Under the pieces are notes generated by a model. The model worked only from the letters and a program-made list of their open reading frames with translations, did no database searches and had not been told where the DNA came from. The translations under genes were made by a program, and so were the position numbers. Shown in pieces: positions 1 through 6,152 of a stretch of 6,583 nucleotides of DNA. Position 1 is the first letter of the stretch. The number at the start of each line of letters is the position of its first letter. The stretch comes from Holosporales bacterium (lineage in GTDB: Bacteria > Pseudomonadota > Alphaproteobacteria > Caedimonadales > UBA9215), in NCBI GenBank assembly GCA_003503995.1, contig DOCA01000118.1, positions 1 to 6,583 of the forward strand, given 5' to 3'.

Positions 1-45
1 TTTGGTCGATCCTCATCATGGGCCAATAAACAATTTTCCCTTTAG

Positions 46-912
46 CTATGCAGAAAGCGCAATAGGCTCATCTTCGGTTTTCATATACACACCACGTTCT
101 TCTTTCAATCCAATAAACGCATTAGAACAGCCAACCGTTGATTCAGCAGATCCTAAAAACATCATAGCCCCTAGGTTAAGAATACTCGCAATGTTATCAA
201 GGATTTTCCCTTTATCTTCAGGGGTGAAGTAGAATAAAACGTTACGACAAAACACGACGTCCATTTTACCAAGACTCGACGGGGATTGCAGTAGATTGAA
301 GTTGCGAAAATCAATCATACGTTTCAATTCATCCTTAACATGCCAACCGTCACTTTCTTGTTTAAAGTGCTTCATCAAATATTGGATAGGAAGACCACGT
401 TGAACTTCAAATTGAGAATAAATACCAGCTTTTGCCTTTTGAAGAATCTTTTCAGAAAAATCTGAAGCAACGATACGAACAGTCCATCCTTTAAGGACTG
501 TTCTTTGCAAATCATCAACAATCATCGCAATTGAATACGGCTCTTGACCACTAGAAGACGCGCCACACCAAATATTAAGGCGCTTTGCCATTTTATGTCG
601 CTCTAACATTTGCGGAATAACGAAGTCTTTAAATTGATCAAAAGGTTTTTTGTCTCGAAAAAAGAACGTCTCAGGAGTTGCCATCGCCTCTGAAATATCA
701 ACCCGCAACTTTTGAAACAAGGGACCCTTTAAGCCATCAATTAGTTGATTCAAAGAATTGAAATTATAATTTTTTGCGACAACCTGCAATCGTGTTTCCA
801 CGAGATACATTTTATTGTCCGTTAAATGTAAGCCAGAAAATTCTTTTAACATTTTACATAAAAGCTGATAATTAACTGGTGAAAGGGACTTATCAAATTC
901 TGATAAAGGCAT
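46..912 (-). CDS. cheR: CheR, chemoreceptor glutamate O-methyltransferase
   Basis: Cytoplasmic enzyme of 288 residues that transfers methyl groups from S-adenosylmethionine to glutamates of chemoreceptors, opposing CheB during adaptation. An N-terminal helical domain (about 1-75) is followed by a methyltransferase domain. Visible family motifs are TPETFFFRD (79-87), the SAM-binding loop around WCGASSSGQEPYSIA (115-129), the acidic SAM contact in ASDFSEKIL (149-157), FRNFNLL (202-208), DVVFCRNVLFYF (218-229) and GSAEST (254-259). Length is normal for CheR and no key motif is missing. The ATG shares one base with the cheB stop (TAATG), and AGGAG lies at 927-923, ten bases upstream, which supports this start and translational coupling to cheB. 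It is the last che gene visible in the operon. No hairpin-plus-T-run terminator follows it in the remaining 45 bases, so the transcript may continue past the window. Confidence 0.97.
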   Translation of the reverse strand: MPLSEFDKSLSPVNYQLLCKMLKEFSGLHLTDNKMYLVETRLQVVAKNYNFNSLNQLIDGLKGPLFQKLRVDISEAMATPETFFFRDKKPFDQFKDFVIPQMLERHKMAKRLNIWCGASSSGQEPYSIAMIVDDLQRTVLKGWTVRIVASDFSEKILQKAKAGIYSQFEVQRGLPIQYLMKHFKQESDGWHVKDELKRMIDFRNFNLLQSPSSLGKMDVVFCRNVLFYFTPEDKGKILDNIASILNLGAMMFLGSAESTVGCSNAFIGLKEERGVYMKTEDEPIALSA

Positions 913-2081
913 TACAATTTCACTCCTAATTTTGGGTTAATGGCATTAGCAACTTTATCAAGTGCCCCTAAAATACTTTTCAACGGAAGAATAGCTGAAC
1001 AAAGGCCAGCCTGAGCAACTGTACCAGGCATACCCCACACAACGGAGGTCTGCTTATCTTGAGCAATAATCGTTCCACCTTGATCAACAAAATCTTTTGC
1101 CCCTTGAGATCCATCAGATCCTAAGCCTGTCAACATAGCACATAGGGCTTTTCCACCATAAGCCTGAGCAACAGACCGAAGTAGAGGGTTGACTGAGGGG
1201 CGACAGAAGTTTTCGGGAGGGGTTTGAGATAGCTTAATAATCTTATCTTTCCCCTTTGTAAGTACTTCCATGTGATAATCACCAGGAGAGATATAAATCT
1301 GACCAGCTTTAACGACTTCGCCATCTTCTCCCTCTTTAGCCGGTATGCCGCTTCCTCTTTCAAGATGAGAGGCCAGAGACTTTGTAAACAAAGGAGGCAT
1401 GTGTTGTGCTACGAAGATTGGCTGTTTTAATTTGCCTCTAGCACCGCGCAAAACTTCTGCTAAGGCCTGAGGGCCCCCTGTCGAACAACCAAAAACAATT
1501 GCTTCAGGACGCACACTAAGGAGAGGGCGTAACGAAAATTCCTGTTCTGAAGCAGATGCCGAAGGTGTTAAGGACGCACTTCCTTTCTGAGGCAATGAAG
1601 CCGGTCCTGCTTTTGCCGCTGTCTTTTGATCGCGAATAGACTGGGTAATGTATTTTAACTTACCAATAAGCTCACGTTTAAAGCCATCTTCATCATTAGC
1701 AAATGTTTGCGTTGTCGGCTTTGGAATGTAATCCTTAGCACCAAGCTGTAAACACTTTATACTAATATCTGCATTTTTTAAGGAAAGCGTCGAGGCAACA
1801 AGCACAACAAGATCTGGTTTTTTTTCAAGAAGTAAGGGAAGAGCTGTAATACCGTCCATAACCGGCATCTCGATATCAAGAATAACAGCATCAATCTCAT
1901 TTTTATCTAACTCTTCAATAGCAAGCTTACCATTACCAACGCCAGCAACCACTTCAATTTCAGGGTCAGACATTAGGATTTTTCTCAAGATTCCGCGAAC
2001 AACTAGGGAGTCGTCAACTAACATCACACGGCATTTGCCAGCAGTCTTAGAAAGAGAGGGTCTAGACGGTAACATATTCAT
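912..2081 (-). CDS. cheB: CheB, receptor methylesterase/glutamine deamidase with receiver domain
   Basis: Phosphorylation-activated enzyme of 389 residues that removes methyl groups from (and deamidates) chemoreceptors, giving negative feedback from CheA. The N-terminal receiver (about 17-150) has the acidic pair D23/D24, phospho-acceptor D69 in LDIEMPVMDG, a switch serine in VAST (97) and K121 in YIPKP. A linker rich in Ala, Ser, Pro and Lys (about 151-185) leads to the methylesterase domain (about 192-380). There the catalytic triad is readable: S200 in GCSTGGP, H227 in AQHMP and D323 in LTGLGSDG. Length is slightly above the usual 350-370, from a short N-terminal lead and the linker. The ATG directly abuts the cheY stop codon, and GGAG eight bases upstream lies inside the cheY 3' end, so coupled translation is likely. 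An internal ATG at codon 3 is a minor alternative start. The form VASTLSLKNADISIKCL is typical of alphaproteobacterial CheB as I know it. Confidence 0.97.
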   Translation of the reverse strand: MNMLPSRPSLSKTAGKCRVMLVDDSLVVRGILRKILMSDPEIEVVAGVGNGKLAIEELDKNEIDAVILDIEMPVMDGITALPLLLEKKPDLVVLVASTLSLKNADISIKCLQLGAKDYIPKPTTQTFANDEDGFKRELIGKLKYITQSIRDQKTAAKAGPASLPQKGSASLTPSASASEQEFSLRPLLSVRPEAIVFGCSTGGPQALAEVLRGARGKLKQPIFVAQHMPPLFTKSLASHLERGSGIPAKEGEDGEVVKAGQIYISPGDYHMEVLTKGKDKIIKLSQTPPENFCRPSVNPLLRSVAQAYGGKALCAMLTGLGSDGSQGAKDFVDQGGTIIAQDKQTSVVWGMPGTVAQAGLCSAILPLKSILGALDKVANAINPKLGVKL

Positions 2082-2450
2082 TTAAAGGACTCCAACAATC
2101 TCGAGCTTTTCTTTGATAATTTCCTCATTAAATGGTTTCATAATGTACTCATTAGCCCCTTCGCTCATAGCTGTTTGAATCGCTTCAAATTCATTTTCTG
2201 TTGTACACAGAATAACTTTAGGAGTATCTCCTCCAGGGGCTTTACGCAGTTCTCGCAGAAAATCAATACCAGACATGACAGGCATATTCCAGTCCAGCAT
2301 AATGACTTCTGGCATACTTGAGAGGCAAGACTCAAGGGCGATTTGCCCATTTTCAGCCTCTCTGACCTCAAAATCCATTTTCTCAAACATACGCCCTATA
2401 ACTTTTCGGATTGTTGTAGAGTCATCTACCACGAGACAATTTGCAGACAT
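2082..2450 (-). CDS. cheY: CheY, single-domain chemotaxis response regulator
   Basis: Diffusible receiver protein that takes phosphate from CheA and acts at the flagellar motor. All receiver residues are present. Numbered from the upstream ATG at 2459 they are the acidic pair D12/D13 (VVDDS), phospho-acceptor D56 (MLDWNMP), switch T86 (ILCTT) and K108 (IMKPF). There is no output domain. Two in-frame ATGs lie three codons apart, at 2459 and 2450. The only good ribosome site, AGAGG at 2465-2461, is one base from the first ATG, which is too close, but ten bases from the second. I therefore place the start at 2450, giving 122 residues beginning MSANCLVVDDS; the 2459 start would add only MNL. The gene is separated from cheW by a short stem-loop and abuts cheB. 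An operon-encoded CheY next to CheA is normally the cognate motor regulator, but motor output cannot be proven from sequence. Confidence 0.95.
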   Translation of the reverse strand: MSANCLVVDDSTTIRKVIGRMFEKMDFEVREAENGQIALESCLSSMPEVIMLDWNMPVMSGIDFLRELRKAPGGDTPKVILCTTENEFEAIQTAMSEGANEYIMKPFNEEIIKEKLEIVGVL

Positions 2451-2460
2451 TAGATTCATT

Positions 2461-2465
2461 CCTCT
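2461..2465 (-). promoter_or_regulatory. cheY ribosome binding site (decides the start)
   Basis: AGAGG preceded by a run of A on the minus strand. It is one base from the ATG at 2459 and ten bases from the in-frame ATG at 2450, so spacing favours the second ATG. It sits immediately 3' of the stem-loop at 2471-2501, so folding of that hairpin would leave it exposed in an A-rich single strand. Confidence 0.6.
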
Positions 2466-2470
2466 TTTTT

Positions 2471-2501
2471 TTCTTGTAAAAAAACTATTTCCTTACAAGA
2501 A
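2471..2501 (-). promoter_or_regulatory. Stem-loop in the cheW-cheY intergenic gap
   Basis: A perfect inverted repeat, TTCTTGTAA at 2471-2479 and TTACAAGAA at 2493-2501, with 9-bp arms and a 13-base loop. It begins on the base after the cheW stop codon and ends just before the cheY ribosome site. In the operon transcript the stem is followed by a run of A, not U, so it does not look like an intrinsic terminator in that direction. It is the only real gap in an otherwise overlapping or abutting operon. A role in mRNA processing, stability or translation of cheY is inference. Confidence 0.55.
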
Positions 2502-3002
2502 CTACTGTTTTTCAGCACAATTTATTATTTTTTTAACATCTAAAACAATTAGGAGCTTTCCTTCTAATTTATAAATTCCCATGGAAAGCTCTTTTAGTTT
2601 TTCATCAAGAGTTGTTGGGTTATCTTCAAAATCTTTCTTTGAAAACATAGTCACATCAGCAACCTTATCTACAATAAAGCTATACATCTCCTCCCCGACA
2701 TCCACAGCAATATTCATTGCAGCTTGGAGTCCATCTTTAGGCGGAGAGATGCATAGTTTCTGTCGTAAATCAATGGCTGTCACGATGTGTCCACGTAAAT
2801 TAACGACGCCCGCAACCTCTAAGGGTGCCAAGGGAACTTTTGTAATCTCCGTGGATTTAAATATATCCTTGATATATTTAACGGGAATACCAAATATCTG
2901 CTGATCCAAATAAAATGTTAAAAGTTGATTGTCTGAAGTTGTAACGCCTGCAGCGCCATCATTTTCATTCCAATCTTCAGTTTGAGCTTCTACGGCACTC
3001 AT
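2502..3002 (-). CDS. cheW: CheW, receptor-kinase coupling protein
   Basis: Scaffold protein of 166 residues that links chemoreceptor tips to the CheW-like domain of CheA in the signalling array; it has no enzymatic activity. After a short polar acidic N-terminus (1-24) the CheW domain begins at QLLTFYLDQQIFGIPV (26-41). It contains the hallmark NLRG (68-71) with the following IDLR (77-80), then the second lobe with FIVDKV (109-114) and the C-terminal strand LLIVLDVKKII (150-160). Length is normal. The start codon overlaps the cheA stop as ATGA, and AAGGAG lies nine bases upstream inside cheA (3017-3012), which supports both the start and coupled synthesis with CheA. The domain is simple CheW without a receiver, so it is not CheV. 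Confidence 0.97.
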   Translation of the reverse strand: MSAVEAQTEDWNENDGAAGVTTSDNQLLTFYLDQQIFGIPVKYIKDIFKSTEITKVPLAPLEVAGVVNLRGHIVTAIDLRQKLCISPPKDGLQAAMNIAVDVGEEMYSFIVDKVADVTMFSKKDFEDNPTTLDEKLKELSMGIYKLEGKLLIVLDVKKIINCAEKQ

Positions 3003-5878
3003 GCTGCTAAACTCCTTGCTTGTTCAAGATAATCACGAATTGTCGTAATGATAGAATCCCTATCATTTTTGGCCAAGCAAGCAATACACTCATACTTACT
3101 AAAGAGAATTTCGTCCTCTGCCTTGAAATGAGCACCAACAATAAAGCATGGCACATGAGAAAATGCCTTTTTATAGGCCATCAAGAATTCTTCAGGCTCT
3201 TCACCCAGGGAATCCTTATCCAAAATAAACGCATCAACATTCATTGCGTGCTCTTCTAGGTAAGCTAGAGCTGCTGTCCCTTCTTCAAAGGCGAGACTTC
3301 TAATGCTTTGGAGTTCCAAAAGAGGTGTAATCAAATTGCGATAAAGAGTACAGTGATCAATAAAGCAAACCGTCATATCATGTTTCGCACTCTGTTGGGA
3401 TTTTCCTGTCATCTCATCATCCAACATAGAATGCCAATTGGGGCAAATTTGTTGGATAAAATAATCAATATCCAGCAGATCGGTCGTATGTTCTGCTATA
3501 ACCATACTGCCGTAACTTCCGCCGGTACTTGTGTTCATTTTTATATCTAATTTATCTTCGATAACATCAATAATTTCATCAACAACTAATCCGACATACT
3601 CATGGCCTTGTTGAAATACCAATACAGATTTTTGAACACCTGGCTCAAATTCTAAGAAACCTTGAACAGATGTCAAAGGCATTAAGCGGTCACGATATTG
3701 AAGCACATGAGAACCATTGGATGTTTCAATGTCATCCGCATTAATTTCTTCAAGACGCACAATTAAAGCCAACGGCACAGCTTTAGGCGCATCATCCCCT
3801 GCTTTAAAGAGAAGAAAACGCATGCTACGTTCATCGGGAGAATCAATTTTTTTCTCGTTTTGAAGAAGCTCGTTAGAACCGGCATGCATTTCACCAACTT
3901 TATCCGAAATGCTTTTAGGATCCAAAATCATCACCACAGAACCGTCACCCAAAATTGTATTACCCGCAAACAATTTTGCAGAACGCAATAAGGGCGAAAC
4001 AGGTTTTACAACAATTTCTTCTGTATCATAAACCTCATCAACAATGATACCAAATTGACCAGAGCCAACCTGTGCCACAATAATAAATTGATCATCCCCA
4101 ATATTTTCCAGTGAAGATCCGAAATCAATAGCTTTCTTTTCTACTTTATTATCTTGGCCTAATTCTTGTTCCTCTTCCCCCTCTTGCTCCTCTACAACTT
4201 CAACCTCCTTTTCTTCGACCACAGGTTGAGGTTTTGTCGGTTCAGAAATACCAAGCACATCACTTAACGTAACGAGAGGCAAAAGTTGATTACGTAACCT
4301 TAAAACAGGATGAGAGTTTACATATTCAACGGTATGCTCGCTTTCCTCAGAAGCTTGTACAAGTTCTGTGATACTCACTTGAGGAATTGCAAAACGTTGT
4401 ACACCTGAACGAATGATCAGGGCAGAAACAATAGCTAGTGTCAAAGGAATTTTAACAGTAAAGAGGCTACCCTCTCTTGGTGTTGATGTTACCTCAACAG
4501 ACCCCCCAATTTTTTCAATGTTTGATTTTACAACGTCCATACCAACACCACGGCCAGAAACATTTGTAACCGTTGCGGCCGTTGAAAACCCAGCTGCAAA
4601 AATAAAATTATAAATTTGCGTATCACTAAAAACTTCAAGTTGCTCGGGTGTTGCAAGGCCATTCGTCGTAATCTTTTCTTCAATTCGTTCCTTATTAAGA
4701 CCCCGGCCATTATCTGAAATTTCAATAACAACGTGACCACCAGCATGATAAGCTTTTAAGATGATCTTTCCCTTACGGGCCTTACCAGCATCAAGGCGCT
4801 CCTGAGGGCATTCTAACCCATGATCCGCAGAGTTACGCACCATATGCATCAAAGGATCTTTGATGACTTCAATAACTTGGCGATCAAGCTCCGTATCTGC
4901 TCCAAGCATTTCAAGGTCTATTTCTTTCTTCAGGTCTTGAGACAAGTCTCTCACGATACGAGGCAGTTGAGACCACGCCGCGCCAACAGGTTGCATACGT
5001 GTTTGCATCAAACCTTCTTGGAGCTCAGAAGTAATATGGTTTAAGCGTTGCAAAGGCACTTTAAACTCATCATTCTCTGAATCACGAGCAATTTGTAATA
5101 ATTGATTACGGGCAAGAACAAGTTCACTAACAGACGTTACCAAATTCTCGAGAAGCTCAACATTAACACGGATATTCTGTGTTGCTAAAGAACCACTCTT
5201 TTCTGATTTTGCGGGAGGCTTCTTAGGCTCTGTTTTTTTAACCTGAACAACTTCTTCTTTGGGTTCAGCTTCTTTAGGCTCAGCCTCGGCTTTGGGTTCC
5301 TCTGACTCTTGAGAACCCCCTGCTTCTGCTGGAGTATCGTTAAAGACGGCTCCGGGAGCGGGTGTTGGTGTAAAACCAAAAGGGTCTTCCTCAGCAGCAC
5401 CCGAAGCTTCTTCTGCCTGCTCGGGCTCTTCATTTTCTTGACTGGGTTCGTTTGCTTCTTCAGCATCTTCTTTTGAATCAGGTTTTTCAGCTCCTCCTGA
5501 ATCTTCTTCCATAAAGCGATTTAATTCATTCAGCACTTCCGTGTCATCGCCTTCTGGCTCTTCTCCATTTTCTTCAAGGTAAGACATTATTTCTTTAATA
5601 GTATCAATACAATGTAGAATTGCTGTGATTGCGTCTGGCGTCACATCCAAGTCACCATTTCGGAATTGATCAAGAACGTTTTCACCATGATGAGCTACTT
5701 TTTCAAGGCGCGGTAGTCCAATAAAGCCACATGTCCCTTTGATGGTATGGATGGTTCTAAAAATATTACCCAATAGTTCCGTATTGTTATGATCTTGCTC
5801 AAGAGCAACAAGGTCAACGTCAAGTTGTACAAGGTTTTCCGCAGTTTCCATTAGGAAATCTTGAATGATATCATCCAT
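2999..5878 (-). CDS. cheA: CheA, chemotaxis histidine kinase with two CheW-like domains and a degenerate C-terminal receiver
   Basis: Kinase of 959 residues at the centre of the chemotaxis pathway. Domains in order: Hpt/P1 (about 1-105) with phospho-accepting H44 in RTIHTIKGTCGF; a Glu/Pro/Lys/Ala-rich linker (about 125-228) with no recognisable P2; the dimerisation helices P3 (about 234-300); the HATPase (about 302-480) with N box HMVRNSADHG (345-354), G1 DNGRG (389-393), FAAGFSTA (427-434) and G2 GRGVGMD (442-448); CheW-like domain 1 (about 481-660), interrupted by an acidic stretch (about 546-584); CheW-like domain 2 (about 687-816); and a receiver-like tail (about 834-955). In the tail D887 and K937 align with the phospho-Asp and Lys, but the acidic pair is D841/H842 and the switch Thr position is G915. 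It is far longer than the usual 650-750 residues. AAAGG seven bases upstream supports the start. It is the first gene of the operon. The kinase residues are all intact, so activity is expected. Confidence 0.97.
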   Translation of the reverse strand: MDDIIQDFLMETAENLVQLDVDLVALEQDHNNTELLGNIFRTIHTIKGTCGFIGLPRLEKVAHHGENVLDQFRNGDLDVTPDAITAILHCIDTIKEIMSYLEENGEEPEGDDTEVLNELNRFMEEDSGGAEKPDSKEDAEEANEPSQENEEPEQAEEASGAAEEDPFGFTPTPAPGAVFNDTPAEAGGSQESEEPKAEAEPKEAEPKEEVVQVKKTEPKKPPAKSEKSGSLATQNIRVNVELLENLVTSVSELVLARNQLLQIARDSENDEFKVPLQRLNHITSELQEGLMQTRMQPVGAAWSQLPRIVRDLSQDLKKEIDLEMLGADTELDRQVIEVIKDPLMHMVRNSADHGLECPQERLDAGKARKGKIILKAYHAGGHVVIEISDNGRGLNKERIEEKITTNGLATPEQLEVFSDTQIYNFIFAAGFSTAATVTNVSGRGVGMDVVKSNIEKIGGSVEVTSTPREGSLFTVKIPLTLAIVSALIIRSGVQRFAIPQVSITELVQASEESEHTVEYVNSHPVLRLRNQLLPLVTLSDVLGISEPTKPQPVVEEKEVEVVEEQEGEEEQELGQDNKVEKKAIDFGSSLENIGDDQFIIVAQVGSGQFGIIVDEVYDTEEIVVKPVSPLLRSAKLFAGNTILGDGSVVMILDPKSISDKVGEMHAGSNELLQNEKKIDSPDERSMRFLLFKAGDDAPKAVPLALIVRLEEINADDIETSNGSHVLQYRDRLMPLTSVQGFLEFEPGVQKSVLVFQQGHEYVGLVVDEIIDVIEDKLDIKMNTSTGGSYGSMVIAEHTTDLLDIDYFIQQICPNWHSMLDDEMTGKSQQSAKHDMTVCFIDHCTLYRNLITPLLELQSIRSLAFEEGTAALAYLEEHAMNVDAFILDKDSLGEEPEEFLMAYKKAFSHVPCFIVGAHFKAEDEILFSKYECIACLAKNDRDSIITTIRDYLEQARSLAA

Positions 5879-5924
5879 GATTCTACCTTTTTTATGTTTT
5901 CATCTTCTTTAAAGAGTCACAGGC

Positions 5925-5949
5925 AAATATTAACAACTCGTTAATTTTT
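5925..5949. repeat. Inverted repeat upstream of cheA
   Basis: ATTAAC at 5929-5934 and GTTAAT at 5940-5945 form perfect 6-bp arms around a 5-base centre. After one mismatch the symmetry continues as AAA/TTT (5925-5927 and 5947-5949). A related direct repeat, TTAAYAACTC, occurs at 5930-5939 and 5956-5965, and another ATTAAC is at 6013-6018. It lies 47-71 bases before the cheA start and could be an operator. Chance is a real alternative in such AT-rich DNA. Confidence 0.35.
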
Positions 5950-5979
5950 ATATTTTTAATAACTCACCTAAAAAACGTT

Positions 5980-6006
5980 TTATCTCCTCTCTATAACAAC
6001 CCTTTG
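5980..6006 (-). promoter_or_regulatory. Weak sigma-28-like promoter candidate for the che operon
   Basis: On the minus strand CAAA (6006-6003), then 15 bases, then GGAGATAA (5987-5980) matches the flagellar sigma-28 consensus TAAA-N15-GCCGATAA at 9 of 12 positions. The spacing is right, but the central CC is missing. I saw no better sigma-70 pair in front of cheA. Transcription from here would give a leader of roughly 95 bases containing the TTAAC repeats. Confidence 0.2.
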
Positions 6007-6098
6007 TCATTGATTAACTTCAAGGGAAGAAGCATTTGAAAATAAAAATGAAACCCTCTTTCTGGAAAAACCATCCTCTTGGTAAGTTTTGATTGCGA

Positions 6099-6104
6099 TA
6101 CAAT
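6099..6104 (+). promoter_or_regulatory. Possible -10 hexamer for bioY
   Basis: TACAAT matches TATAAT at 5 of 6 positions and lies 48 bases before the bioY start. No good -35 sits at 16-18 bases; the nearest is TCTTGG at 6077-6082 with a 16-base spacer, a poor match. If used, transcription would begin around 6111, within the inverted repeat that follows. Confidence 0.35.
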
Positions 6105-6110
6105 ACTTTT

Positions 6111-6133
6111 TTCTTTATGGTAAAAATAAAGAA
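6111..6133 (+). promoter_or_regulatory. Inverted repeat, candidate operator in the bioY leader
   Basis: TTCTTTAT (6111-6118) and ATAAAGAA (6126-6133) form perfect 8-bp arms around a 7-base spacer. The element lies between the candidate -10 and the bioY ribosome site, where a repressor would block transcription. Biotin uptake genes of alphaproteobacteria are often controlled by BioR, but its compact TTAT/ATAA palindrome does not match this spacer. The binding protein is therefore unknown, and a leader hairpin is also possible. Confidence 0.4.
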
Positions 6134-6152
6134 TATTATGCTGGAGTTTTCA

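Larger units (their letters stand above)
5879..6152. promoter_or_regulatory. Divergent intergenic region between cheA and bioY
   Basis: This 274-base AT-rich gap separates cheA (leftward) from bioY (rightward), so both promoters should lie here. Visible inside it are short TTAAC-type repeats near cheA (5925-5965), a weak sigma-28-like arrangement toward cheA (5980-6006), a TACAAT hexamer toward bioY (6099-6104) and an 8-bp-arm inverted repeat (6111-6133). No RNA gene, convincing protein gene or strong terminator is seen. Confidence 0.6.

Noticed and set aside
1..19. Minus-strand ATGATGAGGATCGACCAAA, a possible start (MMRIDQ) of another gene downstream of cheR.
   Set aside because: Only six codons are visible and the nearest purine-rich site (AAAGGG) is too far from the ATG, so neither a gene nor its identity can be supported.
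2471..2501. The cheW-cheY hairpin as an intrinsic terminator.
   Set aside because: In the operon direction the stem is followed by A, and in the other direction by CTACTG. The stem is AT-rich, so termination is unlikely.
2275..2574. Open plus-strand frame of 99 codons across the cheY/cheW junction.
   Set aside because: It is antisense to two well-supported genes, resembles no family I recognise, and no ribosome site was noted for it.
5185..5466. Open minus-strand frame of 93 codons rich in Lys, Leu and Pro.
   Set aside because: It is a shifted reading of the repetitive CheA linker; its composition is a by-product of the Glu/Pro/Lys codons in the real frame.
6066..6090. Small hairpin ACCA/TGGT followed by TTTT on the plus strand, as a terminator.
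   Set aside because: It has only a 4-bp stem with a three-base interruption before the T run, and there is no upstream plus-strand gene to terminate.
6048..6092. Short plus-strand frame of 14 codons (MKPSFWKNHPLGKF) upstream of bioY, a possible leader peptide.
   Set aside because: It has no properly spaced ribosome site and lies upstream of the best -10 hexamer for bioY, so it would not be in that transcript.
5879..6152. Sigma-54 (-24/-12) promoter or riboswitch in the intergenic region.
   Set aside because: I saw no GG-N10-GC pair with TGGCAC/TTGC character, and the bioY leader is too short for a known riboswitch class.
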